Shown: piece after piece, positions 8,084 through 16,855 of the stretch
Numbering within the stretch: the stretch's first letter is position 1
Layout: every line of letters begins with the position of its first letter
Source: a candidate division WOR-3 bacterium
Lineage (GTDB): Bacteria; Hydrothermota; Tepidihabitantia; SM23-42
NCBI GenBank assembly: GCA_029858255.1
Contig: JAOUFJ010000017.1
Coordinates: forward strand, 1 to 55,148
DNA: 55,148 nt
Direction of reading: 5' to 3'
Notes under the pieces: model-generated
The model's input: only the letters and a program-made list of their open reading frames with translations
Databases searched by the model: none
Told to the model about the DNA's origin: nothing
Program-made: the position numbers and the translations under genes

Positions 8084-9160
8084 ATGCCGGTTTCAATGAG
8101 GCAACTTTTGGAGGAAATGGTTCAAAGGAACTCTACGGATCTTCACCTGACAACGGGCGCGCCGCCGATGTTTCGTATAGATGGGGAATTAGTGCCGACC
8201 AATTACGAGATAATGACGCCAGAGGTCATACAAAACTTGATATACAGCGTGCTGAACGATCAACAGAAGAAGAAGTTCGAAATGGAATGGGAATTGGATT
8301 TCTCGTTCGGAATTGCAGGTTTATCCCGTTTCCGCGGTAACTGTTTTCAACAGCGGGGTAGCGCTGCAGCAGCTATTCGTACCATCCCCTTTGAGATCAG
8401 GGGGTTCAAGGAGCTCGGCATACCAGGCGTGGTCGAGCAACTGGCAAAAAGACCGAAGGGATTGATACTGGTCACCGGTCCTACCGGTTGCGGTAAGTCC
8501 ACAACCCTTGCGGCTCTTATTGATCGCGTAAATAGTGAAAGGCGCTGTCATATCGTTAGCGTGGAGGACCCCATTGAGTATCTTTTCCGACACAAAAAAG
8601 CGATCGTTAACCAACGTCAGATAGGCAGCGACACAAAATCTTTCGCCAATGCGTTGAAGTATGTGCTGCGTGAGGATCCGGATGTTGTTATGGTGGGTGA
8701 GATGCGTGACCCTGAAACTATCGGCACAACGTTGACAATAGCCGAAACTGGTCATCTTACCCTTGCGACACTCCACACAAACTCTGCTGCTGAATCAATA
8801 CATCGTATCATCGACGTGTTCCCGCCACACCAGCAGGGGCAAGTCCGGTCGCAGCTCGCATTCGTAGTTGAGGCGGTCTTGACTCAGCAACTGTTGCCAA
8901 AAATCGGCGGTGGCAGGGTCCTTTCCGCTGAGATCATGGTTGGTACACCGGCGATAAGAGCATTGATAAGGGATGAGAAGGAACATCAGATTTATTCATC
9001 AATCCAGGCCGGCCAGAAATATGGAATGCAGACAATGAATCAGGCGCTCTACACGCTGTATGCAAAACGGTTGGTAACGCTTGAGACGGCATTCGATTAC
9101 TCACCCAATATTGAGGAATTCGAGCACATGGTGGAACAGAAGTCACCCGTGTTGAAATGA
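8084..9160 (+). CDS. pilT: Type IV pilus retraction ATPase PilT
   Basis: 358 residues with a strong site (AAGGAGGT) before ATG 8084. Short N-terminal PAS-like domain, then Walker A GPTGCGKST near 131-138, Asp box VSVEDPIEY, Walker B MVGEMRDPET and His-box LATLHTNSAAES. The family's AIRTIPFEI-type motif is visible as AIRTIPFEIRGF. No zinc tetracysteine, as expected for PilT. It depolymerises the pilus and drives twitching. It lies 33 nt after pilB copy 2 in the same operon. Confidence 0.9.
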   Translation: MPVSMRQLLEEMVQRNSTDLHLTTGAPPMFRIDGELVPTNYEIMTPEVIQNLIYSVLNDQQKKKFEMEWELDFSFGIAGLSRFRGNCFQQRGSAAAAIRTIPFEIRGFKELGIPGVVEQLAKRPKGLILVTGPTGCGKSTTLAALIDRVNSERRCHIVSVEDPIEYLFRHKKAIVNQRQIGSDTKSFANALKYVLREDPDVVMVGEMRDPETIGTTLTIAETGHLTLATLHTNSAAESIHRIIDVFPPHQQGQVRSQLAFVVEAVLTQQLLPKIGGGRVLSAEIMVGTPAIRALIRDEKEHQIYSSIQAGQKYGMQTMNQALYTLYAKRLVTLETAFDYSPNIEEFEHMVEQKSPVLK

Positions 9161-9249
9161 GAGATTAATGAGCGGGCTTTATTGTCTATTTATCGTAGCA
9201 TTATCGGTTAGGTTCATATTCTACATTAATATAACAAGAGAGACAATGC

Positions 9250-9267
9250 ACCCCGGCAATTCGGGGT
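9250..9267 (+). other. Small hairpin upstream of pilC
   Basis: ACCCCG (9250-9255) pairs with CGGGGT (9262-9267) around a 6-nt loop, in the 124-nt gap between pilT and pilC and just before the pilC ribosome site (AAGGAGG). No T-run follows, so it is not a typical terminator. It could stabilise or modulate the downstream message. Confidence 0.35.
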
Positions 9268-9284
9268 CAGAATAAGGAGGTTCG

Positions 9285-10490
9285 ATGCCATTATTTGTCT
9301 GGAAGGGTAGGACGGCCACAGGCGCCGCAGCAAGTGGTGAGATTGCCGCTAGTTCACAGGCCGATGTTGTCGCTGCTTTACGCCAGAAGAAAATAATTCC
9401 GACATCCATCAAGATCAAGGAGGAAAAGAAGGGTCTTGGGCTATTTGGTATTCGTGTTTCGCGACGTGCTCTGGCAGTCTTCACGAGGCAATTTGCCACG
9501 ATGCTCAATGCCGGATTACCATTGTTGAGTTGCTTGGAGATCCTTGCCAAGCAGACAGAGAGTCAGGCTCTACGCCGGGTCTTGGGTGAGGTGAGAACTG
9601 ACGTCGAGGGCGGTCTTTCTTTAGCCGATGCCTTGCGCCGTCAGCCAAAGGTTTTTGACAATCTCTACGTCAACATGGTCGAATCGGGCGAGACTGGTGG
9701 TGCACTTGATGTGATCCTCGTGCGTCTTGCGAATTATCTTGAAAAATCAGCCGCGCTCGTGCGCAAGATCCGTGGTGCCATGATATATCCGATCATCATT
9801 CTATCCGTGGCGATCATGGCGATTGCCATCCTTCTCATCTTCGTCATTCCGATATTCGCGAAAATGTTTGAAGGGGTGGGAGCACAACTACCTCCAATGA
9901 CACAATTGGTGGTCGGGATGTCAAATCTTCTCAAGGTCTGGGCAATACCATTGGTGCTAGTATTCATTGCGTTTTTTACTATCGCACGACGTTGGCACAA
10001 GACTGAATCCGGGGCAAAGACGATCGACCCATTACTGCTGAAGCTTCCTGTTTTCGGTAACCTGATCCGCAAACAATCAATTGCGCGGTTATCGAGAACG
10101 CTCTCGACCTTGCTGTCCAGCGGTGTTCCTATCATCGACGCACTTGAGATTACCGCTAAGAGTTCCGGCAACTGGGTAATTGAAGATGCGATTCTAAAAG
10201 CACGCTCTTCTATCAAGGGCGGTGAGAATATTGCCGATCCGTTGACGAAGACCGCTGTCTTTCCTCCCATGGTGACTCAAATGATTGCGATCGGTGAGGC
10301 CTCTGGTGGTCTGGATGAGATGCTCGCAAAGGTCGCCGATTTTTATGATTCAGAGGTAGACCAGGCCGTTGAGAACTTGACCAGTGCACTTGAGCCTGTG
10401 ATCATGGTCGTTTTAGGCGGGGTTGTTGGTTTCATAGTCATTTCAATGTACCTGCCGATCTTCCAACTCGCCGGAACAATTATGGAGTAG
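9285..10490 (+). CDS. pilC: Type IV pilus inner membrane platform protein PilC/GspF
   Basis: 401 residues with AAGGAGG 7 nt before the ATG. Two T2SSF domains: the first around 70-190 (ARQFATMLNAGLPLLSCLEIL, ESGETGGALD) and the second around 270-390 (RTLSTLLSSGVPIIDALEI, GEASGGLDEML). Each ends in hydrophobic membrane helices, including MIYPIIILSVAIMAIAILLI. It couples PilB/PilT hexamers to pilin addition and removal. No pilin, prepilin peptidase, PilM-Q or secretin gene is in the window. Confidence 0.9.
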   Translation: MPLFVWKGRTATGAAASGEIAASSQADVVAALRQKKIIPTSIKIKEEKKGLGLFGIRVSRRALAVFTRQFATMLNAGLPLLSCLEILAKQTESQALRRVLGEVRTDVEGGLSLADALRRQPKVFDNLYVNMVESGETGGALDVILVRLANYLEKSAALVRKIRGAMIYPIIILSVAIMAIAILLIFVIPIFAKMFEGVGAQLPPMTQLVVGMSNLLKVWAIPLVLVFIAFFTIARRWHKTESGAKTIDPLLLKLPVFGNLIRKQSIARLSRTLSTLLSSGVPIIDALEITAKSSGNWVIEDAILKARSSIKGGENIADPLTKTAVFPPMVTQMIAIGEASGGLDEMLAKVADFYDSEVDQAVENLTSALEPVIMVVLGGVVGFIVISMYLPIFQLAGTIME

Positions 10491-10566
10491 GGAAAAAGCG
10501 AAAACCGGCGTGTACTGTAGTAATGCGAGATGATTTTACTCGCCGTGTTGGCAGGGAAATACAGCA

Positions 10567-12033
10567 ATGAAATATCCAGCTAAGATCAGCCGGGTTTCCG
10601 GTTTAATTGTACTTCATCCATTCATAGTAGCATTCATTCTGCTAACCTCTTATCCGCCTCTTTACCGTGAACCCAATCCTTCATGGTATTTGATCATCAT
10701 GTCGGTCATACTCGCAGTAGCTTTTCTGTTATTACGCAGGATAATACCTGAGAATACCTTGCTCTACACAATATTCTTCTCCGATATTCCTCTGGTTGGT
10801 GCAGTTATTCACTATACGGGCGGGATTGAGAGCATGTTCCCTTTGTTATACGCGATCTTGATTCTGGCAAGTTCCATTTATCTATACAAACGCGGCGCGT
10901 ATATCATATCGCTAACTGTTGCTCTTTTCTTCCTGGGGTTGGTATTCGTCGAGAGCCGCGGGATCGAAGGCTATACAGCCTCAATGGTAATGTATCGCTT
11001 TTATGTTTTTGCTCTCCTTTTTCTGTTGATGGGGATATTGAGCGGAGGACTATCTGAGAGCTATCTACGGCGGGTCGAGGAGGCTACCCGTCTCCGTCTG
11101 ACGACCGAAGATATAATAAAGAATTTACCTTCTGGTGTGATAACCGTGGATAGCAAAGGCGACATACTGTATAGTAATATTGGCGACAGCCGGTTACGCG
11201 CCACGGTTCACCTACACGTCGCAAGGTTCTTGAAAGACCGCGGCACGAGGAAGTCGATAGAGTTGAAATTCGGTAACCGCTATTACGTAGTATCATATGC
11301 CTGCATATTCAAAGGCAAAGCCGGTCTTGCTATACTCCAGGACATGACCGAGATCAGGAAGCTTGAGGAGAATGCCAGAATTACCAGCCAGACAAAACTG
11401 CTTGCCGAACTGGGAGGTTCGCTCGCGCACGAAATTCGTAATCCTCTGTCGTCTATCAGGGGCTCGCTTGAGGTTATCCGTGACACTAAACGCCGCAAGA
11501 GCGTAGCACCATTCATCGACATTGCGCTGAAGGAAACAAAAAGATTGAATGAAATAGTAACCGATTTTCTTAATTTCTCTCAGTTCACACCCAAAAACAA
11601 GAACCGCGTAATGATAAGCGAAGTGATAAGTGAAGCGATACTTGGCAGCATGTTAAGAACTAATGAGCGAAAGCTGAACGTGAAGAGAAAGGATGCCGAT
11701 TTCTTTGTGCTCGCCGACCTGAACAAATTGAAATCAGGATTCACCAATATAATCAATAACGCCTACGAGGTAAGCAAAAAGGATGGCACGATAGAAATTA
11801 TTACATCTCAGAATACGAAATTTGGGCGTGTTGAGATCCGTGACCACGGTGGGGGTATGAAAAAGCAGGACCTTAAGAAGATCTTCGAACCGTTCTTCAC
11901 GACGAAGAAAGGTGGCACTGGGCTGGGTCTTGCGATCGCCAAGAATATAATCGAAGCCCATGGCGGTAGCATTGTGGTAAGGAGCAGGTTCGGTACAGGT
12001 ACTACATTTTCGGTCAGACTACCTCTGGCGTGA
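10567..12033 (+). CDS. Membrane sensor histidine kinase (PilS-like)
   Basis: 488 residues. About six N-terminal hydrophobic helices (10-165), a short PAS-like segment (NLPSGVITVDSKGDILYSN), a HisKA domain with LAHEIRNPLSS (phospho-acceptor His288), and an HATPase domain with NIINNAYEVS, the DHGGGM box, FEPFFTTKKGGTGLGL. The domain order and membrane N-terminus match PilS, and the position after pilC supports this. No response regulator follows: the next gene is truA from its own promoter. The partner (PilR-like) must be elsewhere, or the kinase serves another pathway. The 76 nt upstream hold no clear gene. Confidence 0.8.
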   Translation: MKYPAKISRVSGLIVLHPFIVAFILLTSYPPLYREPNPSWYLIIMSVILAVAFLLLRRIIPENTLLYTIFFSDIPLVGAVIHYTGGIESMFPLLYAILILASSIYLYKRGAYIISLTVALFFLGLVFVESRGIEGYTASMVMYRFYVFALLFLLMGILSGGLSESYLRRVEEATRLRLTTEDIIKNLPSGVITVDSKGDILYSNIGDSRLRATVHLHVARFLKDRGTRKSIELKFGNRYYVVSYACIFKGKAGLAILQDMTEIRKLEENARITSQTKLLAELGGSLAHEIRNPLSSIRGSLEVIRDTKRRKSVAPFIDIALKETKRLNEIVTDFLNFSQFTPKNKNRVMISEVISEAILGSMLRTNERKLNVKRKDADFFVLADLNKLKSGFTNIINNAYEVSKKDGTIEIITSQNTKFGRVEIRDHGGGMKKQDLKKIFEPFFTTKKGGTGLGLAIAKNIIEAHGGSIVVRSRFGTGTTFSVRLPLA

Positions 12034-12088
12034 TGCCAGCATTCCACAGCAGCCAAACAAAATCCCCATACTCTTTTGACAACTATTA

Positions 12089-12116
12089 TTGATTTATGTG
12101 TTCTTTTGGCTATAAT
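12089..12116 (+). promoter_or_regulatory. Leaderless promoter of truA
   Basis: TTGATT (12089-12094), 16-nt spacer, TATAAT (12111-12116), then 7 nt to ATG 12124. A TTGACA at 12076-12081 is 29 nt from this -10 and is not its partner. Confidence 0.65.
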
Positions 12117-12123
12117 TGAACAG

Positions 12124-12843
12124 ATGCGGAATTTGAGCGTTTTAGTTGAATATGATGGAACTCGTTTTTTCGGTTGGCAATACCAGCCAGCCAAGAGAAC
12201 GGTACAAGGTGAATTGCAGAACGCACTAAGAAAGATCACCGGGGAGGAAATAAAACTGATCGGTGCCGGGAGGACCGATCAGGGAGTTCACGCGCTCGGG
12301 CAGGTCGCCAACTTTCATACAGAAACGCAGATTCCGCTGTTCTCTTTAAGAAAGGGTATGAACTCGTTGGTCGGGGATGACCTGTATGTCAAAGATATCG
12401 CGGTTGTTCCGGACGAGTTCCATAGCAGGTACTGGGCTAAGAGTAAAATCTACGATTACCATCTCACACTGGAGCCCTCGCCATTCAAGTTACGTTACAG
12501 TTGGTATCTCAAACAAATGCCTGATGTTACGATGATGCAAAAGTCGATTCCTTTACTCGCGGGAAAGAGGGATTTCAAGAACTTCTCAGTGCATAATGGA
12601 AGCGACAATACCTTATGCAACGTGCAGCAGATATCCGTAACGCATGAAGATACTCAGATCGTTGTCAAAATAGAAGGCGACAGGTTTTTACGTAAGATGG
12701 TTCGTGGCATCGTAGGTTTCATGGTTGACCTTAGCCGGCGAAGGTTCACGCTCGCCGATGTTCCAGCCTTTTTCGATGAACGCACAGGCGAGGTTAATTT
12801 TGCACCACCACAAGGTTTGTTTCTTAGTGAAGTTAAATATTGA
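12124..12843 (+). CDS. truA: tRNA pseudouridine(38-40) synthase TruA
   Basis: 239 residues from ATG 12124, MRNLSVLVEYDGTRFFGWQ, the usual TruA start. A TTG at 12076 extends the frame but falls upstream of the -10 box, so it is rejected. The catalytic Asp lies in GAGRTDQGVHALGQ. It isomerises U38-40 in tRNA anticodon arms. Its TGA stop is followed closely by htrA. Confidence 0.9.
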   Translation: MRNLSVLVEYDGTRFFGWQYQPAKRTVQGELQNALRKITGEEIKLIGAGRTDQGVHALGQVANFHTETQIPLFSLRKGMNSLVGDDLYVKDIAVVPDEFHSRYWAKSKIYDYHLTLEPSPFKLRYSWYLKQMPDVTMMQKSIPLLAGKRDFKNFSVHNGSDNTLCNVQQISVTHEDTQIVVKIEGDRFLRKMVRGIVGFMVDLSRRRFTLADVPAFFDERTGEVNFAPPQGLFLSEVKY

Positions 12844-12887
12844 GCGGTCGGTTTTTTCCAGGGGAGGATAAAATCCGAGTATTGAAT

Positions 12888-14345
12888 ATGAAACGCAGTG
12901 ATTTTTTGCTTATCTTTGCAGGTATTATCATTGGCCTGGCTGCGGTCCAATTGTACATTTGGCTCAGGCCTAGACCCAGAACCTATTACTACGAAGATGC
13001 GCAGTTGGTGAGTCTTGGCGATGAGATATCCAGGCAGAGGGCAAACGCGATCGTTGTAGCGGCGCAAAAGGTCAGCCCCTCGGTCGTCTCGCTAACCGTC
13101 GTTCAGACGAAAGTCGTGTCTGCTTCGCCTTTCTATTCACCTTTCGCGGATGATTTCTTCCGTAATTTCTTCGGGGATTTTTTCCCGGAGCGCTACTACC
13201 GTCAGCAGATAAGGAGTCTTGGTACAGGATTGATCATATCCCAGGACGGTTATATTGTAACAAATGAGCATGTGATATCGAACGCGACTCGTATTAATAT
13301 TACGCTGCCGGACAGCCGCCAGTTTGAGGGGCTTCTGATTGCTGCGGATGTCACTCATGACCTGGCCCTTCTCAAGATCGATGGGGCCGAATTTCCTTAT
13401 GCTGAATTGGGGAATTCGGATGAGTTGATGATCGGTGAATGGGTCGTCGCGTTCGGTAATCCCTTCGGTTTTCTACTTGAAGACACACGGCCTACGGTGA
13501 CGGTCGGAGTTGTCTCGGCATTGAATCGCTCGATCAAGTCGACAAGGGAAGACCGGATATACAAGAACATGATCCAGACCGATGCCGCGATAAATCCTGG
13601 TAATTCTGGCGGGCCTTTGGTCAATGTTCTCGGGGAGGTTGTCGGCTTGAATACGGCGATATTTACCTCGGGTGGCGGATCTGAAGGTATTGGATTTGCC
13701 CGGCCGATAAACGATGTTAAGAAATTCATAGATGAAACTCGCCAGCACGGACGGGTGAGAATCCCGTGGGTCGGATTATGGATAGCCGAGGTCGCTCAGG
13801 ACAGCACCACACCCGTGCAAGTCCGGGAGGGCACTGTTGCCGTCAGCGCGGTTGACTCTGAGAGTGCTGCGAGCAAAGCAGGGATCAAAGATGGTGATCG
13901 GATAGTTAGCATAAACGGGAAGACGGTTTCAGGGATTGCAGACTGGAACAGATTGGTTGCGAATGTCTACGTTGGCGATAAGCTCGATTTAACCCTGAAG
14001 CGTAAGACCGAAACGATAAATGCCAGCTTTGTGGTCGAAGAATTCAAAGAATCCGACCTTCTCAAAACGAGGGTCGTGGTTTACGGTATGCATGTTCAGG
14101 ACATAAATAAAGAACTTGTTCGTAAATATAGTCTTGCATATAATGAGGGTGTGGTTGTTACAAAGGTCGATCCAAACAGCCTGGGTAATAGACTCGGTAT
14201 TGCGCCGGGTGATGTAATTCTGATGGTCGGCAATACACGCATCCATAACAAAACAGATTTCCAGAGGGCATCAAAGTACCAGCGTGATATGAGCATTATC
14301 ATTGACCGTAATGGTCGTATTGTCCAACTTTATTTAGGATTATGA
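12888..14345 (+). CDS. HtrA/DegP-type periplasmic serine protease
   Basis: 485 residues from ATG 12888. GGGGAGG sits about 20 nt upstream, so a TTG at 12882 is possible too. A single N-terminal membrane anchor (FLLIFAGIIIGLAAVQLYIW) precedes a trypsin-like domain with His in TNEHVIS, Asp in THDLALLKID and Ser in NPGNSGGPLV. Two PDZ domains follow (about 300-390 and 400-480). It degrades or refolds misfolded envelope proteins. The stop overlaps purB by ATGA. Confidence 0.88.
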   Translation: MKRSDFLLIFAGIIIGLAAVQLYIWLRPRPRTYYYEDAQLVSLGDEISRQRANAIVVAAQKVSPSVVSLTVVQTKVVSASPFYSPFADDFFRNFFGDFFPERYYRQQIRSLGTGLIISQDGYIVTNEHVISNATRINITLPDSRQFEGLLIAADVTHDLALLKIDGAEFPYAELGNSDELMIGEWVVAFGNPFGFLLEDTRPTVTVGVVSALNRSIKSTREDRIYKNMIQTDAAINPGNSGGPLVNVLGEVVGLNTAIFTSGGGSEGIGFARPINDVKKFIDETRQHGRVRIPWVGLWIAEVAQDSTTPVQVREGTVAVSAVDSESAASKAGIKDGDRIVSINGKTVSGIADWNRLVANVYVGDKLDLTLKRKTETINASFVVEEFKESDLLKTRVVVYGMHVQDINKELVRKYSLAYNEGVVVTKVDPNSLGNRLGIAPGDVILMVGNTRIHNKTDFQRASKYQRDMSIIIDRNGRIVQLYLGL

Positions 14346-15619
14346 TAAAACGTTATCAGACTGAAGGACTTACCAGGATACTGAGCCAGGAGTATAAGTT
14401 TCAGGTATGGCTTGATGTTGAAAGGGTCGTTGCCGAAGTCGAAGAGGCTGAGCATATCATACCAAAGGGATTGAGCCGCAGATTGAAGAAGGTCAAGGTG
14501 ACGCCGGAGCGGGTAGAGCAAATCGAGAAGATAACGAATCATGACGTCATTGCATTCCTTGAGGCTGTACGCGAGAGGGTTACGAAAGAAGGGCGGTGGC
14601 TCCACTTCGGGATGACTTCCTACGATCTCGTCGATACCGCCTTCGTCCTGATCATTATACAGGCAACTGACGTTATTCTGAAAGACATTAGTCGATTATG
14701 CGAACAACTGCATAGACTCAGTATAAAATACAGGAACTGCCCTCAAATAGGGAGGACGCATGGTGTCTTTGCCCAGCCAATTACCTTCGGCTACAAGGTA
14801 GCATCGTGGTACGAGGAGGCGCAGAGAAACCATAACAGGTTATTGAACGCGAAGAAGAACATATCATACGGCAAATTATCTGGCGCTGTTGGTACTTATA
14901 CAATTTTACCACCGCGGATCGAAAAAAAAGTCATGCGGAAATTGGGTCTTAAACCAGAACCCGTGAGCACTCAAGTTTTGCCGCGGGATCGTTTCGGAGA
15001 ACTGGCTGCAGCTTATACCCTGTATGCGTGTGGGCTGGAACGCATCGCCACTGAGATACGCAACCTTTCGCGTTCCGAAATAGGGGAAGTCTCGGAGCCT
15101 TTCACTAAGGGGCAGAAGGGTTCATCGGCCATGCCGCACAAAAAGAACCCGATCATCTGCGAGCGGGTATGCGGACTTGTTAAGGTCATCCGTGGCTACA
15201 TGTTCAGTTGCCTGGAAAATGTGAGTTTGTGGCATGAAAGAGACCTCACGAACTCATCCGTTGAACGTGTGATCTTTCCTGATATGCTACACCTGGTACA
15301 CTATATTACCGAAAAGATGCTGTGGGTCATCGGGAACCTTCAAGTATTTCCGGATCGCATGAAGGAGAATATTGATATGAGCCAGGGTGTGTACGCATCC
15401 CAGCGTCTTATGAACGCGCTCATTGAGAAGGGCATGGAACGTGTACGCGCTTACAGCATCGTGCAGAAAGCATCCTTCGTGGCAGTTCAGACGAAGACTC
15501 ATCTGAGAACGGTCGCCAAGTCTGACCGCCAAATCAACGGGTTTCTCGACGATGCGGAGCTCGACAAGATATTCGACATGAAATGGTTCCTCAGACACAT
15601 AACCACCAAGAAGAGATGA
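14342..15619 (+). CDS. purB: Adenylosuccinate lyase
   Basis: 425 residues, fumarase/aspartase superfamily. Visible are HFGMTSYDLVDTA, the RTHGVFAQP block and the signature GSSAMPHKKNP. It cleaves SAICAR and adenylosuccinate, releasing fumarate in purine synthesis. ATGA overlap with htrA implies translational coupling. No other purine gene is nearby. Confidence 0.92.
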   Translation: MIKRYQTEGLTRILSQEYKFQVWLDVERVVAEVEEAEHIIPKGLSRRLKKVKVTPERVEQIEKITNHDVIAFLEAVRERVTKEGRWLHFGMTSYDLVDTAFVLIIIQATDVILKDISRLCEQLHRLSIKYRNCPQIGRTHGVFAQPITFGYKVASWYEEAQRNHNRLLNAKKNISYGKLSGAVGTYTILPPRIEKKVMRKLGLKPEPVSTQVLPRDRFGELAAAYTLYACGLERIATEIRNLSRSEIGEVSEPFTKGQKGSSAMPHKKNPIICERVCGLVKVIRGYMFSCLENVSLWHERDLTNSSVERVIFPDMLHLVHYITEKMLWVIGNLQVFPDRMKENIDMSQGVYASQRLMNALIEKGMERVRAYSIVQKASFVAVQTKTHLRTVAKSDRQINGFLDDAELDKIFDMKWFLRHITTKKR

Positions 15620-15632
15620 AATATGGCCAATA

Positions 15633-15660
15633 TTGACTTGTTCGTGCCTATGTGTATAAT
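15633..15660 (+). promoter_or_regulatory. Leaderless promoter of the spt-like operon
   Basis: TTGACT (15633-15638), 16-nt spacer, perfect TATAAT (15655-15660), then 7 nt to ATG 15668. This is among the clearest examples of the leaderless arrangement in the window. Confidence 0.75.
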
Positions 15661-15667
15661 TGCCTAA

Positions 15668-16855
15668 ATGGATCTATTCAAGAAGTGCGATACAATCGTT
15701 AAAACGGTAGAAACAGCGAAGCAGTCAGGGATATATCCCTATTTCACGCCCATCGAATCCACCCAGGACCATCGTGTTAAAATTCATGGTGAGGAGTACA
15801 TCATGATCGGCTCAAACGGCTATCTTGGTCTTGCGGCTGATCCGCGGATGAAAGAGGCTGTTATCGATGCGGTGCGGAAATATGGTTCAACGTGTTCCGG
15901 GTCACGTTTTCTCAATGGGACGCTCGACATCCACTTAAAGCTGGAAAACGAACTCGCTGAATTCTTCAATAAGGGAGGGGCTGTTGTCTTTTCTACCGGG
16001 TTCCAGACCAATCTTGGTATCATATCCTCGATCGTCGGCAAGGATGACATTATTATTATCGACCGTCAAAATCATGCTTCGATCATCGATGGATGTCGTC
16101 TGTCATTCGGTGTTGTCAAAAAATATCCTCATAACAACATGGAGGAGCTTGAGCGGATACTCCAGTCTCTGCCGGACGATAAAGGGAAGCTCATTATCGT
16201 CGATGGAGTCTTCAGCATGGAGGGTGATCTGGCCAACCTCAGTGAGATTGTGCGGCTGAAAAAGAAGTATAATACCAGGCTCCTTGTTGATGACGCGCAC
16301 GGCATCGGAGTGCTTGGGGAGCATGGGCGAGGTGCCTGCGAGCATTTTGGAGTGTTAGATGATGTGGATCTGATAATGGGGACTTTCAGCAAAGCATTTG
16401 CGTCGCTCGGTGGTTTCGCCGTTGGGGAAAAGGATGTGATTACACACATAAAACACACGGCGCGGGCGTTGATCTTTTCAGCCAGCATGACACCTGCGGC
16501 GGTCGCGAGCGCTCAGTTTTCACTGGATATAATCAAGTCCGAGCCGGAACGTCGGCGTCGGCTCTGGGAAATAACCGAGCGTATATTAGAAGGTTTCAAG
16601 AGTATCGGACTCGATGTGGGGGAGTCTGAGACCCCGGTAGTGCCGGTAATCGTAGGCGCCGACGAGACCTGTTTCATGTTGTGGAAGATGTTATTTACCA
16701 ATCACGTGTTTGCCAATCCTGTGATATCTCCCGCGACACCTCCAGGCCGGGCGTTGATAAGGACCAGTTATATGGCAACACATACCGATGAAGACATAGA
16801 GATAGTACTCGATACTTTTGCCAAATGCGCCAGGGAAATCGGGTTGATAAAATGA
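15668..16855 (+). CDS. spt: Serine palmitoyltransferase-like PLP enzyme (alpha-oxoamine synthase family)
   Basis: 395 residues, PLP-dependent alpha-oxoamine synthase fold with catalytic Lys242 in GTFSKAF and cofactor residues in VDDAHGIG. Generic annotation would be 2-amino-3-ketobutyrate CoA ligase (Kbl) or BioF. The text is closer to bacterial serine palmitoyltransferase as I recall it: GSRFLNGTLDIHLKLE, VVFSTGFQTNLGIIS, NHASIIDGC and NPVISPATPPGRALIRTS. Spt condenses serine with an acyl-CoA or acyl-ACP to 3-ketosphinganine, the first step of sphingolipid synthesis. The stop overlaps by ATGA a large acyltransferase that could make the ceramide. No tdh (threonine dehydrogenase) or bio genes are adjacent. 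Confidence 0.65.
   Translation: MDLFKKCDTIVKTVETAKQSGIYPYFTPIESTQDHRVKIHGEEYIMIGSNGYLGLAADPRMKEAVIDAVRKYGSTCSGSRFLNGTLDIHLKLENELAEFFNKGGAVVFSTGFQTNLGIISSIVGKDDIIIIDRQNHASIIDGCRLSFGVVKKYPHNNMEELERILQSLPDDKGKLIIVDGVFSMEGDLANLSEIVRLKKKYNTRLLVDDAHGIGVLGEHGRGACEHFGVLDDVDLIMGTFSKAFASLGGFAVGEKDVITHIKHTARALIFSASMTPAAVASAQFSLDIIKSEPERRRRLWEITERILEGFKSIGLDVGESETPVVPVIVGADETCFMLWKMLFTNHVFANPVISPATPPGRALIRTSYMATHTDEDIEIVLDTFAKCAREIGLIK

Noticed and set aside
12076-12123. TTG start for truA
   Set aside because: It is upstream of the TATAAT box at 12111-12116 and adds residues not typical of TruA.
12840-12887. TTG start for htrA overlapping the truA stop
   Set aside because: The extra residues precede the membrane anchor and lack support; ATG 12888 gives a normal HtrA N-terminus.
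15668-16855. Simple annotation as 2-amino-3-ketobutyrate CoA ligase
   Set aside because: Motifs and the coupled acyltransferase fit serine palmitoyltransferase better; no threonine dehydrogenase is adjacent. Kbl remains possible.
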